Below, piece after piece: positions 16,781 through 25,539 of a DNA stretch of 31,451 nt. The stretch is from an uncultured Lachnospiraceae bacterium (lineage in GTDB: Bacteria > Bacillota > Clostridia > Lachnospirales > Lachnospiraceae). Below the pieces are notes generated by a model. The model was not told the origin of the DNA, did not search any database, and saw only the letters and a list, made by a program, of their open reading frames with translations. The translations under genes and the position numbers were made by a program. Numbering within the stretch: position 1 is the stretch's first letter; each line of letters begins with the position of its first letter. The stretch covers positions 1 to 31,451 of the forward strand of contig CANPZR010000004.1 of the NCBI GenBank assembly GCA_947589175.1, written 5' to 3'.

Positions 16781-16794
16781 CTTACATATCCTCC

Positions 16795-18330
16795 TCACAC
16801 ATTCATCAAAGTTCCAGAAAATTTCAAAACATCCACACGCTCCACAGCACTTTTATTACCTACAATGTTTGCTGCAAGGGCTCCCGCCACATTTCCCATC
16901 AATGTACCGACCTCAACCGGTGCGCCTGCAGCTGCAAAAATGCCTGATACCGCATAAAATGCATCTCCCGCTCCAATTGTATCTGATACTTTTAATGTAA
17001 AAGCAGGACAAATAACTTTTTTTCCATTTGAATACCCCCAGGCTCCTTCCGAACCCCGGGTAAGCCATCCCTGCTTCAACTTTAAATCTTCACACAACTT
17101 CTTGAGTGCTTTATCCTCATCTCCAGCCAATTCCGGATAAGCAAGCCTTAATTCCTTTTGATCCAGAGAAACAACATCCGCTTTCCGATATTTCGTAATG
17201 TTATTCAATCCATAGTTTGAAGAATTAGTCTGGCAATTCAGGACAATAAACCGTGAATTCTCCTGAATTACCTCCATTAGTTCTCTGTTGATAAGGCCAT
17301 GTCCGAAATCACAGAGAAAAACAACATCATAATTCCGCAATTCTTTCAATAATTTACTTCTTATAATTGAAAAAGACCTTTCATCTATCTTAGGATTTTT
17401 AGGAATATTCGTTGCCACAAAAACCTTGGAGTATTCTTCCCGCCTCTCATCAGGAGAAATATATCTATGCTTGATTATTGTTGGCACTTCATCACTTTCA
17501 ACTACATCAAGTTTTATTCCTTCACACGCCTCACTCTCAAAAAGCTTCTTCAAGTCCGATTCATTCCCTCTGACAGAAAGAAGTGTCACATCATTTGAAA
17601 ATGATCTCAGATGCCTTGCAACAGCAACTGCTCCTCCCAGGTAATCTTCGCTCTCATGAGCTCTGACAGAATAAGCCATATTCTTACTCATAAGTCCCTG
17701 TACGGTGCAATATGTATATCTGTCAATTATAATATCTCCAATGACAAGAACCTTAAGGTCTTTCGCCTTATCGGCAAACTCTATAATATCTTTAAATAAA
17801 AACTTTCCTTTAAAGTCCTGCATAAAATCTATGACTTCCGCCGAAAGCGCGGACAACCCTCTATTTAACAATTTAGTTGAGCTAAAAACTTCGCCTCCTG
17901 TAAATGCGAGCCTTCCCCCGTGCCTTTCCACCAATTCTCTTTCAGGACGAATATTCTGGGTAATATCTGCCTTCTCATCTGCATATTCCGCACCCTTTAC
18001 ATAGATATCCGGTTCCACACACTCCACTATATCATCAACTGTATACCCCTCTGAAAGAATCACATAATCAATACACGTAATCATAGATAAAAATTTGAGT
18101 CTTTGCTCATCGCCAAAATATGGCCTTCCCGGTCCTTTACGGACAAATTTAGACGCAGTCACAGACACTACCAATACATCAGCCATTGCTGCTGCTTGTT
18201 CGAAATGCTGAATATGTCCAGGATGAACAAGATCAAAAACCCCATGACATAAAGCTATCTTTTTCCCATCTTTTTTTAGCAAAGGTCTCACATTTATCCT
18301 GAAATCTTCTTTAGTCACAATAACACCCAT
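16795..18330 (-). CDS. Bifunctional nucleotidyltransferase / PfkB sugar kinase (HldE-like, domains reversed)
   Basis: The product has 511 residues. Residues 20-160 are a cytidylyltransferase-fold domain with CHGVFDLVHPGH (the HxGH nucleotide motif) and PDIYVKGAEYAD, close to the ADP-heptose-forming domain of HldE. Residues 190-505 are a PfkB/ribokinase domain: VLVIGDIIIDRY, LGGAVAVARHL and the catalytic DTIGAGDAF. In Escherichia coli HldE the kinase comes first and the transferase second; here the order is the opposite. With GmhA and GmhB encoded just upstream it should phosphorylate heptose 7-phosphate at C1 and, after GmhB, attach a nucleotide. AGGTGAGG lies 4 bases before the ATG. The nucleotide (ADP, CDP or GDP) cannot be decided by eye. 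Confidence 0.88.
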   Translation of the reverse strand: MGVIVTKEDFRINVRPLLKKDGKKIALCHGVFDLVHPGHIQHFEQAAAMADVLVVSVTASKFVRKGPGRPYFGDEQRLKFLSMITCIDYVILSEGYTVDDIVECVEPDIYVKGAEYADEKADITQNIRPERELVERHGGRLAFTGGEVFSSTKLLNRGLSALSAEVIDFMQDFKGKFLFKDIIEFADKAKDLKVLVIGDIIIDRYTYCTVQGLMSKNMAYSVRAHESEDYLGGAVAVARHLRSFSNDVTLLSVRGNESDLKKLFESEACEGIKLDVVESDEVPTIIKHRYISPDERREEYSKVFVATNIPKNPKIDERSFSIIRSKLLKELRNYDVVFLCDFGHGLINRELMEVIQENSRFIVLNCQTNSSNYGLNNITKYRKADVVSLDQKELRLAYPELAGDEDKALKKLCEDLKLKQGWLTRGSEGAWGYSNGKKVICPAFTLKVSDTIGAGDAFYAVSGIFAAAGAPVEVGTLMGNVAGALAANIVGNKSAVERVDVLKFSGTLMNV

Positions 18331-18340
18331 ATTTCCTCAC

Positions 18341-19399
18341 CTACTGATTTTCAATCGTATAAATATAATTTCTTAAAGTTGCCAATCCGATTCCCTCATT
18401 GACAACTCCTGAAAAAGAGTCCATCAATCTTCCTTCATTACTTTTTTTCTCTAAAATCCTTCGTTCCTCTTCTTCATCAATAACTAATATGCATCCTTCC
18501 AGTATCTCAAAATCTTCATTTACTCGCCAGATTTCCCCAAAAGATGTAACTACCCAGCAATCTGAATCATCCGATGGAAGAGTTCTTACATTGAGCCAAT
18601 TCCCAGCATCTTTATTTAAGCAAAGTTCTTTTTCATAATATTTTTTCTTTTTATCCTCTAAATTTAAGCATACGGCCTTTCTATTTTTATCAAATGGAAA
18701 CGCCCACGCCACAGTACCAATCAAGGTACCAAAATAAAAATTATTTCCACAACTAAATGTGTCTAATACCTGCCCATTTAAATCCAATATTCTGATTTCA
18801 TCATTATCTTTCGGAATCAATATTATTTTATCCGGGGCTCTAAGCAAGGACTGAAATCCTGAAGGGTATGCATTGCCCACTATTTCTACTTTATGGGTAA
18901 TTGCATCATATGTTGAATAAATTTCCCCTCCAGCCGAAACAACATTGATTTTATCCCCGTCAACAAATGCACCTGCGCAATGAGCATGTCCTTTCGGTGA
19001 AACCACTCCGCAGTTCTCTATTGTAAAATTATCCATATCTACCATAAGCAGATGCTCTACACTTATCCCGCTGGGAATTAAAAATAAATATTTTTCCTTA
19101 TAAACCACAAAATCTCTATACCCATATCCATTGAATTCCGGAATCTCAAGATATTCAATCTGATATGTTTTCACATCCACTTTTGCGATATATTTTCCCT
19201 CCCATGGAATAAACCATATAGTGTCTTTATATAGGCACGCGCAACTATGGATACATTCCTTAATGTTCTCCTTATCAAAATCTCTGATATATTTCACATC
19301 ACGCGTATCGCAATCAAAGCAAAACAGTGCGTTCATGTTCATCGCAGAAAAATAAATTTTATTCTCGAACTTTGCGCCCGCCAAAAAAGCAATATCCAT
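18341..19399 (-). CDS. Beta-propeller-like cytosolic protein of unknown function
   Basis: The product has 352 residues and is rich in short beta-strand repeats of the form (N/D)xIYF or TIWFIP, followed by a charged turn and another strand. Examples are NKIYFSAMNMNALFCFD, DTIWFIPWEGKYIAKVD and INVVSAGGEIYSTYD, spaced about 45-50 residues apart, as expected for six or seven propeller blades. No signal peptide or membrane segment is visible, so it should be cytosolic. I see no catalytic motif. It lies 10 bases from each neighbour inside the heptose module. A scaffold, a glycan- or flagellin-binding protein, or a lyase/epimerase-like propeller are all possible. The ribosome site is weak (GGTG). 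Confidence 0.7.
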   Translation of the reverse strand: MDIAFLAGAKFENKIYFSAMNMNALFCFDCDTRDVKYIRDFDKENIKECIHSCACLYKDTIWFIPWEGKYIAKVDVKTYQIEYLEIPEFNGYGYRDFVVYKEKYLFLIPSGISVEHLLMVDMDNFTIENCGVVSPKGHAHCAGAFVDGDKINVVSAGGEIYSTYDAITHKVEIVGNAYPSGFQSLLRAPDKIILIPKDNDEIRILDLNGQVLDTFSCGNNFYFGTLIGTVAWAFPFDKNRKAVCLNLEDKKKKYYEKELCLNKDAGNWLNVRTLPSDDSDCWVVTSFGEIWRVNEDFEILEGCILVIDEEEERRILEKKSNEGRLMDSFSGVVNEGIGLATLRNYIYTIENQ

Positions 19400-19409
19400 T
19401 TTTTCACCA

Positions 19410-20402
19410 TTACCCCAAATATTTAAACCAATCAGCTGTTGCTTCTTTTATGCTGTCGGCTGTCCATACTGGTGCCTTTCTCCAATAATCAATATTATCA
19501 AGAATATGCTGAACCCCTTCTTCAAGAGAAACTTTGGGATGCCAGTTAAGCAATTTGTTTATCTTTTTAGTATCCGCCCATGTACAATCCGGTTCTCCCG
19601 GCCGTTTGGGGATGTGTATGACATTCTCTTCAGTTCCGCCCAAAAGTTCTACCAGCCGATTTACTGAATAGGTATGCTCACTCCCCACATTAAACCTTTC
19701 TCCCACCACATCTGACATCGCCGCTGTGTAAAATGCATCCACAATATCTGTCACATAAGTAAAGTCTCTTGTCTGCTCACCAGTTCCCACTACCGTATAC
19801 GGCTTTCCGGCCAGCTTCTGTCCTAAAAAAACTCCAAAGACAGCACCATAGGTTCCTGATGTTCTAGAACGTGGTCCATAAACATTAAATAGGCATAATG
19901 ACACTACCGGCAATTTATAAACCTTGGCATAATGCAGGGCCAACTCCTCTCCCAACCGCTTTGTCAATGCATATGGATACTCTGGCCTGATTTCTGCACT
20001 TTCATCTGTAGGAAAGTGGTCAGGGATACCATAGCAGGAAGATGATGCCGTATATAGAAATCTCTTAATATTTGCCTTTTTGGAGGCTTCCAATACGGAA
20101 AAGGTTCCATCCACATTAGAGTGAAAATAATCACCTGGTCTTTGTATCGAAGGCACAATATCTGCCAGAGCCGCAAAATGAAACACCCAGTCAGCCCCAT
20201 CAAAAACAGGTTCTATTTTTTTTGAATCACATATATCCGCTTCCAACAAAGACAAATTAGGATTATCTTTTTGATGTTCCAGATTTTCCACTCTCCCTGT
20301 GCTGAGATTATCAATCACACGCACCCGATGTCCCTCAGCCAGCAATCGATCAACCATATGCGATCCAATAAATCCACATCCACCTGTCACTACACAAATC
20401 AT
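19410..20402 (-). CDS. NAD-dependent sugar-nucleotide epimerase/dehydratase (extended SDR)
   Basis: The product has 330 residues from the ATG ending at 20402, two bases after the gmhB stop and 10 bases after GGAGG. It begins ICVVTGGCGFIGSH, the NAD-binding GxxGxxG motif. The catalytic triad is visible as SSSCYG and YPYALTK (YxxxK). FNVYGPR, TRDFTYVTDIV and a C-terminal KRPGEPDCTWAD are typical of UDP-glucose/UDP-GlcNAc 4-epimerase-like enzymes. Next to GmhA, GmhB and the HldE-like protein it could convert a nucleotide-heptose, as HldD does, but its motifs are closer to GalE/WbpP-type enzymes than to HldD. A cytosolic sugar-nucleotide conversion is secure; the substrate is not. Confidence 0.9.
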   Translation of the reverse strand: MICVVTGGCGFIGSHMVDRLLAEGHRVRVIDNLSTGRVENLEHQKDNPNLSLLEADICDSKKIEPVFDGADWVFHFAALADIVPSIQRPGDYFHSNVDGTFSVLEASKKANIKRFLYTASSSCYGIPDHFPTDESAEIRPEYPYALTKRLGEELALHYAKVYKLPVVSLCLFNVYGPRSRTSGTYGAVFGVFLGQKLAGKPYTVVGTGEQTRDFTYVTDIVDAFYTAAMSDVVGERFNVGSEHTYSVNRLVELLGGTEENVIHIPKRPGEPDCTWADTKKINKLLNWHPKVSLEEGVQHILDNIDYWRKAPVWTADSIKEATADWFKYLG

Positions 20403-20404
20403 TA

Positions 20405-20953
20405 CTATCTTCCCTCCTTTTTCCCAGCACATACTCTCACGGCATCTCTCAAATCTTCACATATATAATCAGGTTGTACATCCTTTATTTCCTCTTGCGT
20501 GCCATATCCCGTTCGAACTAATATAGTTTTGAGTTTTGCATTTTTTCCTGTCCTTATATCACTTTCTCTGTCACCTATTAAAAACGACTTCCCGATATCA
20601 ATCTTATAGTCACTACAGGCTTTTTCTATCATTCCCGTCGCAGGTTTTCTACAAGTACATTTGATAGAATATTTTCTTACAATTCCGCGTGAATAATGCG
20701 GGCAGTAATAAACCCTGTCTATTCCAACTTCATCCACAAGTCTCTTGTTCATCAACTGTAATTCATTTTCTGTAAAATATCCCCTTGCAATACCACTCTG
20801 ATTCGTAATAACAATTGCAAGAAACCCCATTTTGTGAAGAAAACGAACACACTCCTCAGCAAATGGATAAATTAAAAGGTCATCAACGTTTTTTACATAA
20901 CTATTCTCTTGCGAGATAACCCCATCCCTGTCCAGAAATACAGCCTTTTCCAT
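20405..20953 (-). CDS. gmhB: D-glycero-beta-heptose 1,7-bisphosphate 7-phosphatase (GmhB)
   Basis: The product has 182 residues and is a HAD-family phosphatase with the GmhB layout: FLDRDGVI (residues 6-13) with the two catalytic aspartates, ITNQSGIARGYF (motif II), and YYCPH followed about 15 residues later by CTCRKP. These cysteines and the histidine form the structural zinc site that distinguishes GmhB from histidinol phosphatase. LIGDRESDI gives motif IV. It removes the C7 phosphate of heptose 1,7-bisphosphate between the kinase and nucleotidyl-transfer steps. It starts directly at the gmhA stop (TAAATG), with GGAGG 11 bases upstream, so translation is probably coupled. It has the usual length for the family. 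Confidence 0.93.
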   Translation of the reverse strand: MEKAVFLDRDGVISQENSYVKNVDDLLIYPFAEECVRFLHKMGFLAIVITNQSGIARGYFTENELQLMNKRLVDEVGIDRVYYCPHYSRGIVRKYSIKCTCRKPATGMIEKACSDYKIDIGKSFLIGDRESDIRTGKNAKLKTILVRTGYGTQEEIKDVQPDYICEDLRDAVRVCAGKKEGR

Positions 20954-21520
20954 TTAAAGGAAACCTCCATCTCTTTCCATAATCAAATCTACAATCTCTT
21001 GCAGAATAAGATTATGAATTGATTCCACTATTCCATACTTCTCACTGGGAACATAAATGTTCATATCCCCTTTTTTCCTGATTGGATTATCCGGTTTAAA
21101 TCCAGTAAAAGTGCATACATCCGCATGATTTTTTTGAGCTGCATCTATCGCATTGATTATATTTTGTGATTTGCCGGAGCTACTGATTGCCACTAACAAA
21201 TCTTTTTCATTCGCCAGGAAACTTAACTGTTTTGAAAAAATATCTTCAAATCTGTAATCGTTTCCAAAGCAGGTTATAACGGACGAATCATAAAGGCTGC
21301 AGGTCACCATTCCGCCATTCTTCATGAAATCTGCTGTCATGTGCATTGCAATAGCGGCGCTTCCTCCATTTCCAATGAAAAACACCTTTCCTTTTCTCAT
21401 TTTTACTTTCGTAAACTCATCAACCAATCTGTCAACTTTTAATATATTCTCCTCTTCCTGTAATGTCGTAATTTTTACATTGGAAAGAACATCTATCAGT
21501 TCTTCACAATATTTATCCAT
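20954..21520 (-). CDS. gmhA: Sedoheptulose 7-phosphate isomerase-like SIS protein (GmhA)
   Basis: The product has 188 residues from the ATG ending at 21520. GGGAGGTG lies 5 bases upstream of this ATG, and a longer frame to 21577 would overlap the aminotransferase gene. FFIGNGGSAAIAMHMTADF (about residues 47-65) is the GmhA phosphosugar loop, LVAISSSGKSQN is the second SIS loop, and IVESIHNLILQEIVDLI is the characteristic C-terminal helix with the active-site histidine. GmhA turns sedoheptulose 7-phosphate into D-glycero-D-manno-heptose 7-phosphate in the cytosol. It is followed at once by gmhB, and the HldE-like gene lies further down the same operon. Heptose here is unlikely to be for lipopolysaccharide if the host is Gram-positive. 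Confidence 0.92.
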   Translation of the reverse strand: MDKYCEELIDVLSNVKITTLQEEENILKVDRLVDEFTKVKMRKGKVFFIGNGGSAAIAMHMTADFMKNGGMVTCSLYDSSVITCFGNDYRFEDIFSKQLSFLANEKDLLVAISSSGKSQNIINAIDAAQKNHADVCTFTGFKPDNPIRKKGDMNIYVPSEKYGIVESIHNLILQEIVDLIMERDGGFL

Positions 21521-21554
21521 ACATTCACCTCCCGTTATTTTCTGTGATTTCATA

Positions 21555-22658
21555 TTATTGACTGCGAATAACCTCAATCACCCTTTTTATATCAGCATCT
21601 TCTAATTCTTCATAAATTGGCAAAGCAAGGACTCTGTCTGCAAGATAATTTGCCACCTCTACACAGCTTTTCTTGTATCTATCACGATAACAGTCACAAT
21701 CCATTGTCAACGGATAAAAATATTTCCTAACATAAATTTCCTGTTTCTTAAATCGATTATATAACTCGTCTCTGGAACACCCATAGCTATCCTCAACAAG
21801 AACCGGATAATATGAATAGTTCATTTCTTCCCCTTTATTTATAAGCGACACTATTCCATCAATTTCAGCAATAGCATTGTTATATCTTTCATAAACTCTC
21901 TTCCTGGCAGCAAATGTTTCACCCACTCTCTTAAGATTACACAATCCCATAACAGCACAGAACTCATTCATTTTTGCATTGGCGCCAATATAACTCACTT
22001 CTTCCTCACCCCGTATGCCAAAATTCTTCAAGTTATACATCTTTTCATACAGCTCATGATTTTTGCATACCACAGCGCCTCCTTCAATTGTATTAAACAC
22101 CTTTGTTGCATGGAAGCTGAATACTGAAACATCTCCATAATTGCCAATTCCAATGTCTTTATGTCTGACGCCAAATGCATGTGCTGCATCATAAATAATT
22201 TTTAAATCGTATTTGTCTGCAATCTGCTTTATGCTCTCCACATCGCACACATTTCCATAAACATGAACCGGAAGAATCGCAACTGTCTTATCTGTAATCA
22301 GCGACTCAATTTTATCCGGATCTATCGTACCATCCGACTCTTTTACATCACAGAAAACAGGTACAAGCTTATTACGAACAATAGCATGGGTTGTAGATAT
22401 AAATGTAAAAGGAGTTGTTATAACCTCTGCCCCCTCTGGAAACTGAAAGGACTGGATCGCAAGCTCCAATGCCATATGTCCATTTACAAGTAATGAAATT
22501 TCCGGCACATCGAGATATTCACTTAATTTCTGTTCCAGTTTCTGGTGCCATTTCCCCATATTCGTAAGCCAATGTGTCTCCCACAGCGGCTTTATCACTT
22601 CTATGTACTCCTCATATGGAGGCATGGATGACTTTGTTACATATATTGGCTTTCCCAA
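21555..22658 (-). CDS. DegT/DnrJ/EryC1-type sugar aminotransferase
   Basis: The product has 367 residues. It is a pyridoxal-phosphate enzyme with the cofactor lysine at residue 186 in SFHATKVFNTIEGGA and the aspartate of IYDAAHAFG at residue 158. The loop NFGIRGEEEVSYIGANAKM fits enzymes that aminate 4-keto sugar nucleotides, such as VioA or FdtB, using glutamate. It should create an amino sugar in the cytosol. The start is a TTG ending at 22658, supported by GAGGTG 5 bases upstream; no earlier or near in-frame ATG exists. A 13-codon reading frame precedes it. No obvious dedicated 4,6-dehydratase is visible here, so its keto substrate may come from the SDR protein, the Gfo/Idh protein or genes outside the window. 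Confidence 0.92.
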   Translation of the reverse strand: MGKPIYVTKSSMPPYEEYIEVIKPLWETHWLTNMGKWHQKLEQKLSEYLDVPEISLLVNGHMALELAIQSFQFPEGAEVITTPFTFISTTHAIVRNKLVPVFCDVKESDGTIDPDKIESLITDKTVAILPVHVYGNVCDVESIKQIADKYDLKIIYDAAHAFGVRHKDIGIGNYGDVSVFSFHATKVFNTIEGGAVVCKNHELYEKMYNLKNFGIRGEEEVSYIGANAKMNEFCAVMGLCNLKRVGETFAARKRVYERYNNAIAEIDGIVSLINKGEEMNYSYYPVLVEDSYGCSRDELYNRFKKQEIYVRKYFYPLTMDCDCYRDRYKKSCVEVANYLADRVLALPIYEELEDADIKRVIEVIRSQ

Positions 22659-22724
22659 TTTGTCACCTCTAATTCTTCTGCATATAGTCTATTTTCCAGT
22701 TGTAATCCATAAAGATCCTTCTCT

Positions 22725-23387
22725 TCAAAATCTCATCTCTCTCACCCCATCCAGAATTTCCTTATAACTCTTTCCTTTCCCAAACAAAAGCGTTGTCCCT
22801 AGCACAAATCCATCAAATCCCTTTGGAGCAAACTGCTGTATCTTATCGGCGCTGCACGCTCCATCCCAGTAAATTTGAAAATCCATCTCTTCTTTCAGTT
22901 TCAAAAGTCTTGCTATCTTCTTCCCCACATAAGGAAGATACATCTGTCCTGCATTCCCTGGATTCACTGACATCACCAGCACCTTTTTCACAATCCGCAA
23001 CATTTCCATCACTGTCTCTACTGAAGTTCCCGGATTGATAGCAATGCCCGGTACCATGCCTGCATCAATAATCTTCTGTAACGTCGTAGAAGGGTGATAC
23101 TCTGCCTCTGGGTGAATATAAACCGTATCTCCTTTGCGCAATCTCTTTAAAAACAGGTTGATATGCGTGCTTGGATGCTCAATCATCAGATGTACATCCA
23201 GTGGCTTCTTCGTTGCCCCTGCGATATAGCACATATCATTCAGAGACATCGCAAAATTCGGCACATACCGTCCATCCATGATGTCGATATGAAAGGAGTC
23301 GATCCCTGCCTCTTCCAGTTCCCGGACTTCCTTTTCCAAATGTCCATAATCGGCACACATCATGGACGCCATCAGTTCAAAATCCAT
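22725..23387 (-). CDS. rpe: Ribulose-phosphate 3-epimerase family protein
   Basis: The product has 220 residues, the usual length. It is a TIM barrel with the metal and catalytic residues of the family: DSFHIDIMDGRYVPNFAMS (about residues 30-48), VHLMIEHP, MSVNPGNAGQMYLP and the second aspartate in YWDGACSADKI. The usual GFGGQ loop is replaced by NPGNAGQ, so it is somewhat divergent and could be an allulose-6-phosphate or other pentulose-phosphate epimerase. It would interconvert ribulose 5-phosphate and xylulose 5-phosphate, which could feed both the adjacent polyol dehydrogenase and the split transketolase. GAGAGG lies a few bases before the ATG. Dedicated supply is inferred from placement only. 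Confidence 0.88.
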   Translation of the reverse strand: MDFELMASMMCADYGHLEKEVRELEEAGIDSFHIDIMDGRYVPNFAMSLNDMCYIAGATKKPLDVHLMIEHPSTHINLFLKRLRKGDTVYIHPEAEYHPSTTLQKIIDAGMVPGIAINPGTSVETVMEMLRIVKKVLVMSVNPGNAGQMYLPYVGKKIARLLKLKEEMDFQIYWDGACSADKIQQFAPKGFDGFVLGTTLLFGKGKSYKEILDGVREMRF

Positions 23388-23475
23388 TTTGACCTCTCAT
23401 TCCGTCGCAAAAGCAACCTTTTATTGTGCATAAAATATCTCTTTTCGTGAATAAGCCTAATTCTCATTAATCTTT

Positions 23476-24657
23476 TCACATACACATCATAATCTTAACG
23501 AAATCCTCGCTCTTATCCCGCATAATCTGAAATCCCTGTTCCAGATTCTCCAGAGAAAACCTGTGGGAAATCAGTTTTCCTGGCTGAACTTTACGGCCTT
23601 TCAATCGCTCCAGCACATATTGCCAATCGTCTTGCTGTGGCCATCTTTCCAGTTCTTGTCTAATAGCTTGTCTGCCTGTTTTCTCTGCTACTTCATTATC
23701 TGGCACTCTATTGAAAGACGAATTCCATGTTCCAATCAAAGTCAACTGATTCCGCAAAATCTTCCAATACACATCTCTATCCAGTGCTATATCCGAATGA
23801 GGATTTCCTACCAAGCACACAGTTCCTCCCGAACCAGTATGATTCACTGCCAGAGAAACCGTCTCATTTTTACCGACACATTCAAAGAACACATCCGCTC
23901 CGGCTCCCTCTGTAATTTCTGACAGCCATGCGCCAACATCTCCTTTACGGCTGTCCCAATATGAAATATCACTCAATCCGCATTGTTTCAGCATTTCCTT
24001 CTGATAGTCCTTATTTCCTATCGCAAGGATATTTCTGATTCCTCTCTCCCGCAAAAAATGAATCAGAAGGAGCCCAATGGTCCCTAGCCCGCAGACCGCT
24101 ACCGTAATATCTTTTTCCCTACTATGTACCAATTCGCCTTGAAAGATTTCTGTTTCATATTTTTCATTTTCTTTTCCCCTGAACTCTGGAAACACCCTCC
24201 TCATGGCATGTACTGCCACTGCCATCGGCTCCAGCATAGCTGCTTCCGCATATCCTACTCCGTCTGGCAAAGTAACAAGATTTTTCACTGGAACAACTAC
24301 ATATTCTGCAAATCCACCATCCGTTCGGGAACCGAGATAATTGTAATTCCGGCACATCTCATACTGCCAGTTTCTACAAGGTCCGCATTTCCCGCAGGGA
24401 ATCAGCGGAAACACACCCACGGGCTTCCCGGGAAGGCTTTCATCCGCTCCGGCTCCCACACTCTCCACCACTCCGGCAAACTCATGACCGGGAATCAGCG
24501 GGTGTTTATGAGCCCCCGTCTCATAGATTCGGGGAATGTCGGATCCACAGATACCCGCCGCCTTAACTCTAACTAAGGCCTCACCAGCTTTAGGTACCGG
24601 AACAGGCATATGTTCCAGCCGTATATCTCCTATTCCGTGAAGAACCCATGCCCTCAT
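23476..24657 (-). CDS. Zinc-dependent medium-chain dehydrogenase, polyol-phosphate (TarJ-like) type
   Basis: The product has 393 residues from the ATG ending at 24657, where GAGG lies 6 bases upstream and the sequence opens MRAWVLHGIGDI as in the family; an ATG at 24690 is less well supported. AAGICGSDIPR and PLIPGHEFAG carry the catalytic zinc ligands. CGKCGPCRNWQYEMC supplies the four structural-zinc cysteines, and VAVCGLGTIGLL binds NAD(P). Close relatives are galactitol-1-phosphate and ribitol-5-phosphate dehydrogenases. It lies next to an IspD/TarI-like gene, as tarJ does next to tarI, so reduction of ribulose 5-phosphate to ribitol 5-phosphate is a reasonable guess. Other polyol or alcohol substrates remain possible. 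Confidence 0.9.
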   Translation of the reverse strand: MRAWVLHGIGDIRLEHMPVPVPKAGEALVRVKAAGICGSDIPRIYETGAHKHPLIPGHEFAGVVESVGAGADESLPGKPVGVFPLIPCGKCGPCRNWQYEMCRNYNYLGSRTDGGFAEYVVVPVKNLVTLPDGVGYAEAAMLEPMAVAVHAMRRVFPEFRGKENEKYETEIFQGELVHSREKDITVAVCGLGTIGLLLIHFLRERGIRNILAIGNKDYQKEMLKQCGLSDISYWDSRKGDVGAWLSEITEGAGADVFFECVGKNETVSLAVNHTGSGGTVCLVGNPHSDIALDRDVYWKILRNQLTLIGTWNSSFNRVPDNEVAEKTGRQAIRQELERWPQQDDWQYVLERLKGRKVQPGKLISHRFSLENLEQGFQIMRDKSEDFVKIMMCM

Positions 24658-24787
24658 CTCTTTCCTCTGCTGATCCATGTTCTCACTCATCCTTGCGTTT
24701 TATTGTCTCCTGTTATGAAGCAGCATCTCTTCAATGTGTTTTGTACTATTTTCTGTCATGAAGATGTCTCACTTCAATCTAATTGAC

Positions 24788-25492
24788 CTATTTCCCTACA
24801 ATTTCATGGAACCGATCCATATCTTCTTTGGTAGTAATCTTAAAATTGCCCTCATCACCGGGAATCATTACCACATCCATACCTGCCAGAACCGCCGGTT
24901 CCGCAGAACCATTTATTTTTAAAATCTTTTCTGGCAAAAGTTTCTGATTCGCCTCATAATACTTCCCCAGCCGGAACACCTCGGGCGCCTGTCCGGCAAA
25001 AAGTTCTTCCCTCTTTAAAAGAGCTGTGATTCTTTTCCCATCCGAACTTCCATAGATGGTATCCTTCATGGGAAGTACCGGAAGCACACCATCATGCCCT
25101 TCTGCAGTTTCAAAACAAGCCGTAAGCAGCCTTTCAGAGATTAACGGCCTTGCCGCATCGTGAATCATCACTAAATCCATATCTTTCGCATACTGCTGAA
25201 TGTCTTTCAGGCCATTCAATATCGACAACTGGCGATTTTCTCCCGGTTCGGAAAACCCACAAAACTTTCCAAAAAATGATGAAAATTCTTTATCTGATTC
25301 CATCCGTTCCCGGATTTTCTCCTGCCAAGCTGAATCTGCCACGATATGGACAGCATCCACACATTTATGCTGAAACAATGTCTCCATGCAATAGACGATT
25401 ACAGGCTTTCCCGCCACTTCAATATATTGTTTGGGAATATTTGATCCCAGTCTCGTGCCGGTTCCACCGGATAAAATCAATGCTATGTTCAT
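24788..25492 (-). CDS. IspD/TarI-family cytidylyltransferase, probably CDP-polyol synthase
   Basis: The product has 234 residues from the ATG ending at 25492. This start places the family's opening MNIALILSGGTGTRLG at the N-terminus; a TTG five codons earlier is possible and the ribosome site is weak. MIHDAARPLISE (CTP/metal region), GQAPEVFRLG and NFKITTKEDMDRF are the further family motifs. IspD makes CDP-methylerythritol, while TarI makes CDP-ribitol from ribitol 5-phosphate. Because the gene lies between two LicD-type transferases and a TarJ-like dehydrogenase, a CDP-polyol role is favoured over isoprenoid synthesis; this is inference from context. It would act in the cytosol and supply the adjacent LicD proteins. 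Confidence 0.88.
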   Translation of the reverse strand: MNIALILSGGTGTRLGSNIPKQYIEVAGKPVIVYCMETLFQHKCVDAVHIVADSAWQEKIRERMESDKEFSSFFGKFCGFSEPGENRQLSILNGLKDIQQYAKDMDLVMIHDAARPLISERLLTACFETAEGHDGVLPVLPMKDTIYGSSDGKRITALLKREELFAGQAPEVFRLGKYYEANQKLLPEKILKINGSAEPAVLAGMDVVMIPGDEGNFKITTKEDMDRFHEIVGK

Positions 25493-25539
25493 GCCTTTCA
25501 CCCGCAATTTTCAATCGGACAGATTCTCAATATCCAGTT

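Noticed and set aside
22669..22710. A 13-codon minus-strand frame (MDYNWKIDYMQKN) just before the aminotransferase, with AAGG upstream
   Set aside because: It is too short to separate from chance; no regulatory dyad or rare-codon run accompanies it.
24700..24759. A 19-codon minus-strand frame between the cytidylyltransferase and dehydrogenase genes
   Set aside because: It has no convincing ribosome site and no recognisable product; probably untranslated spacer.
24788..25492. Reading the IspD-like gene as isoprenoid-pathway ispD
   Set aside because: Motifs allow it, but the TarJ-like and LicD-type neighbours make a CDP-polyol role more likely; not excluded.
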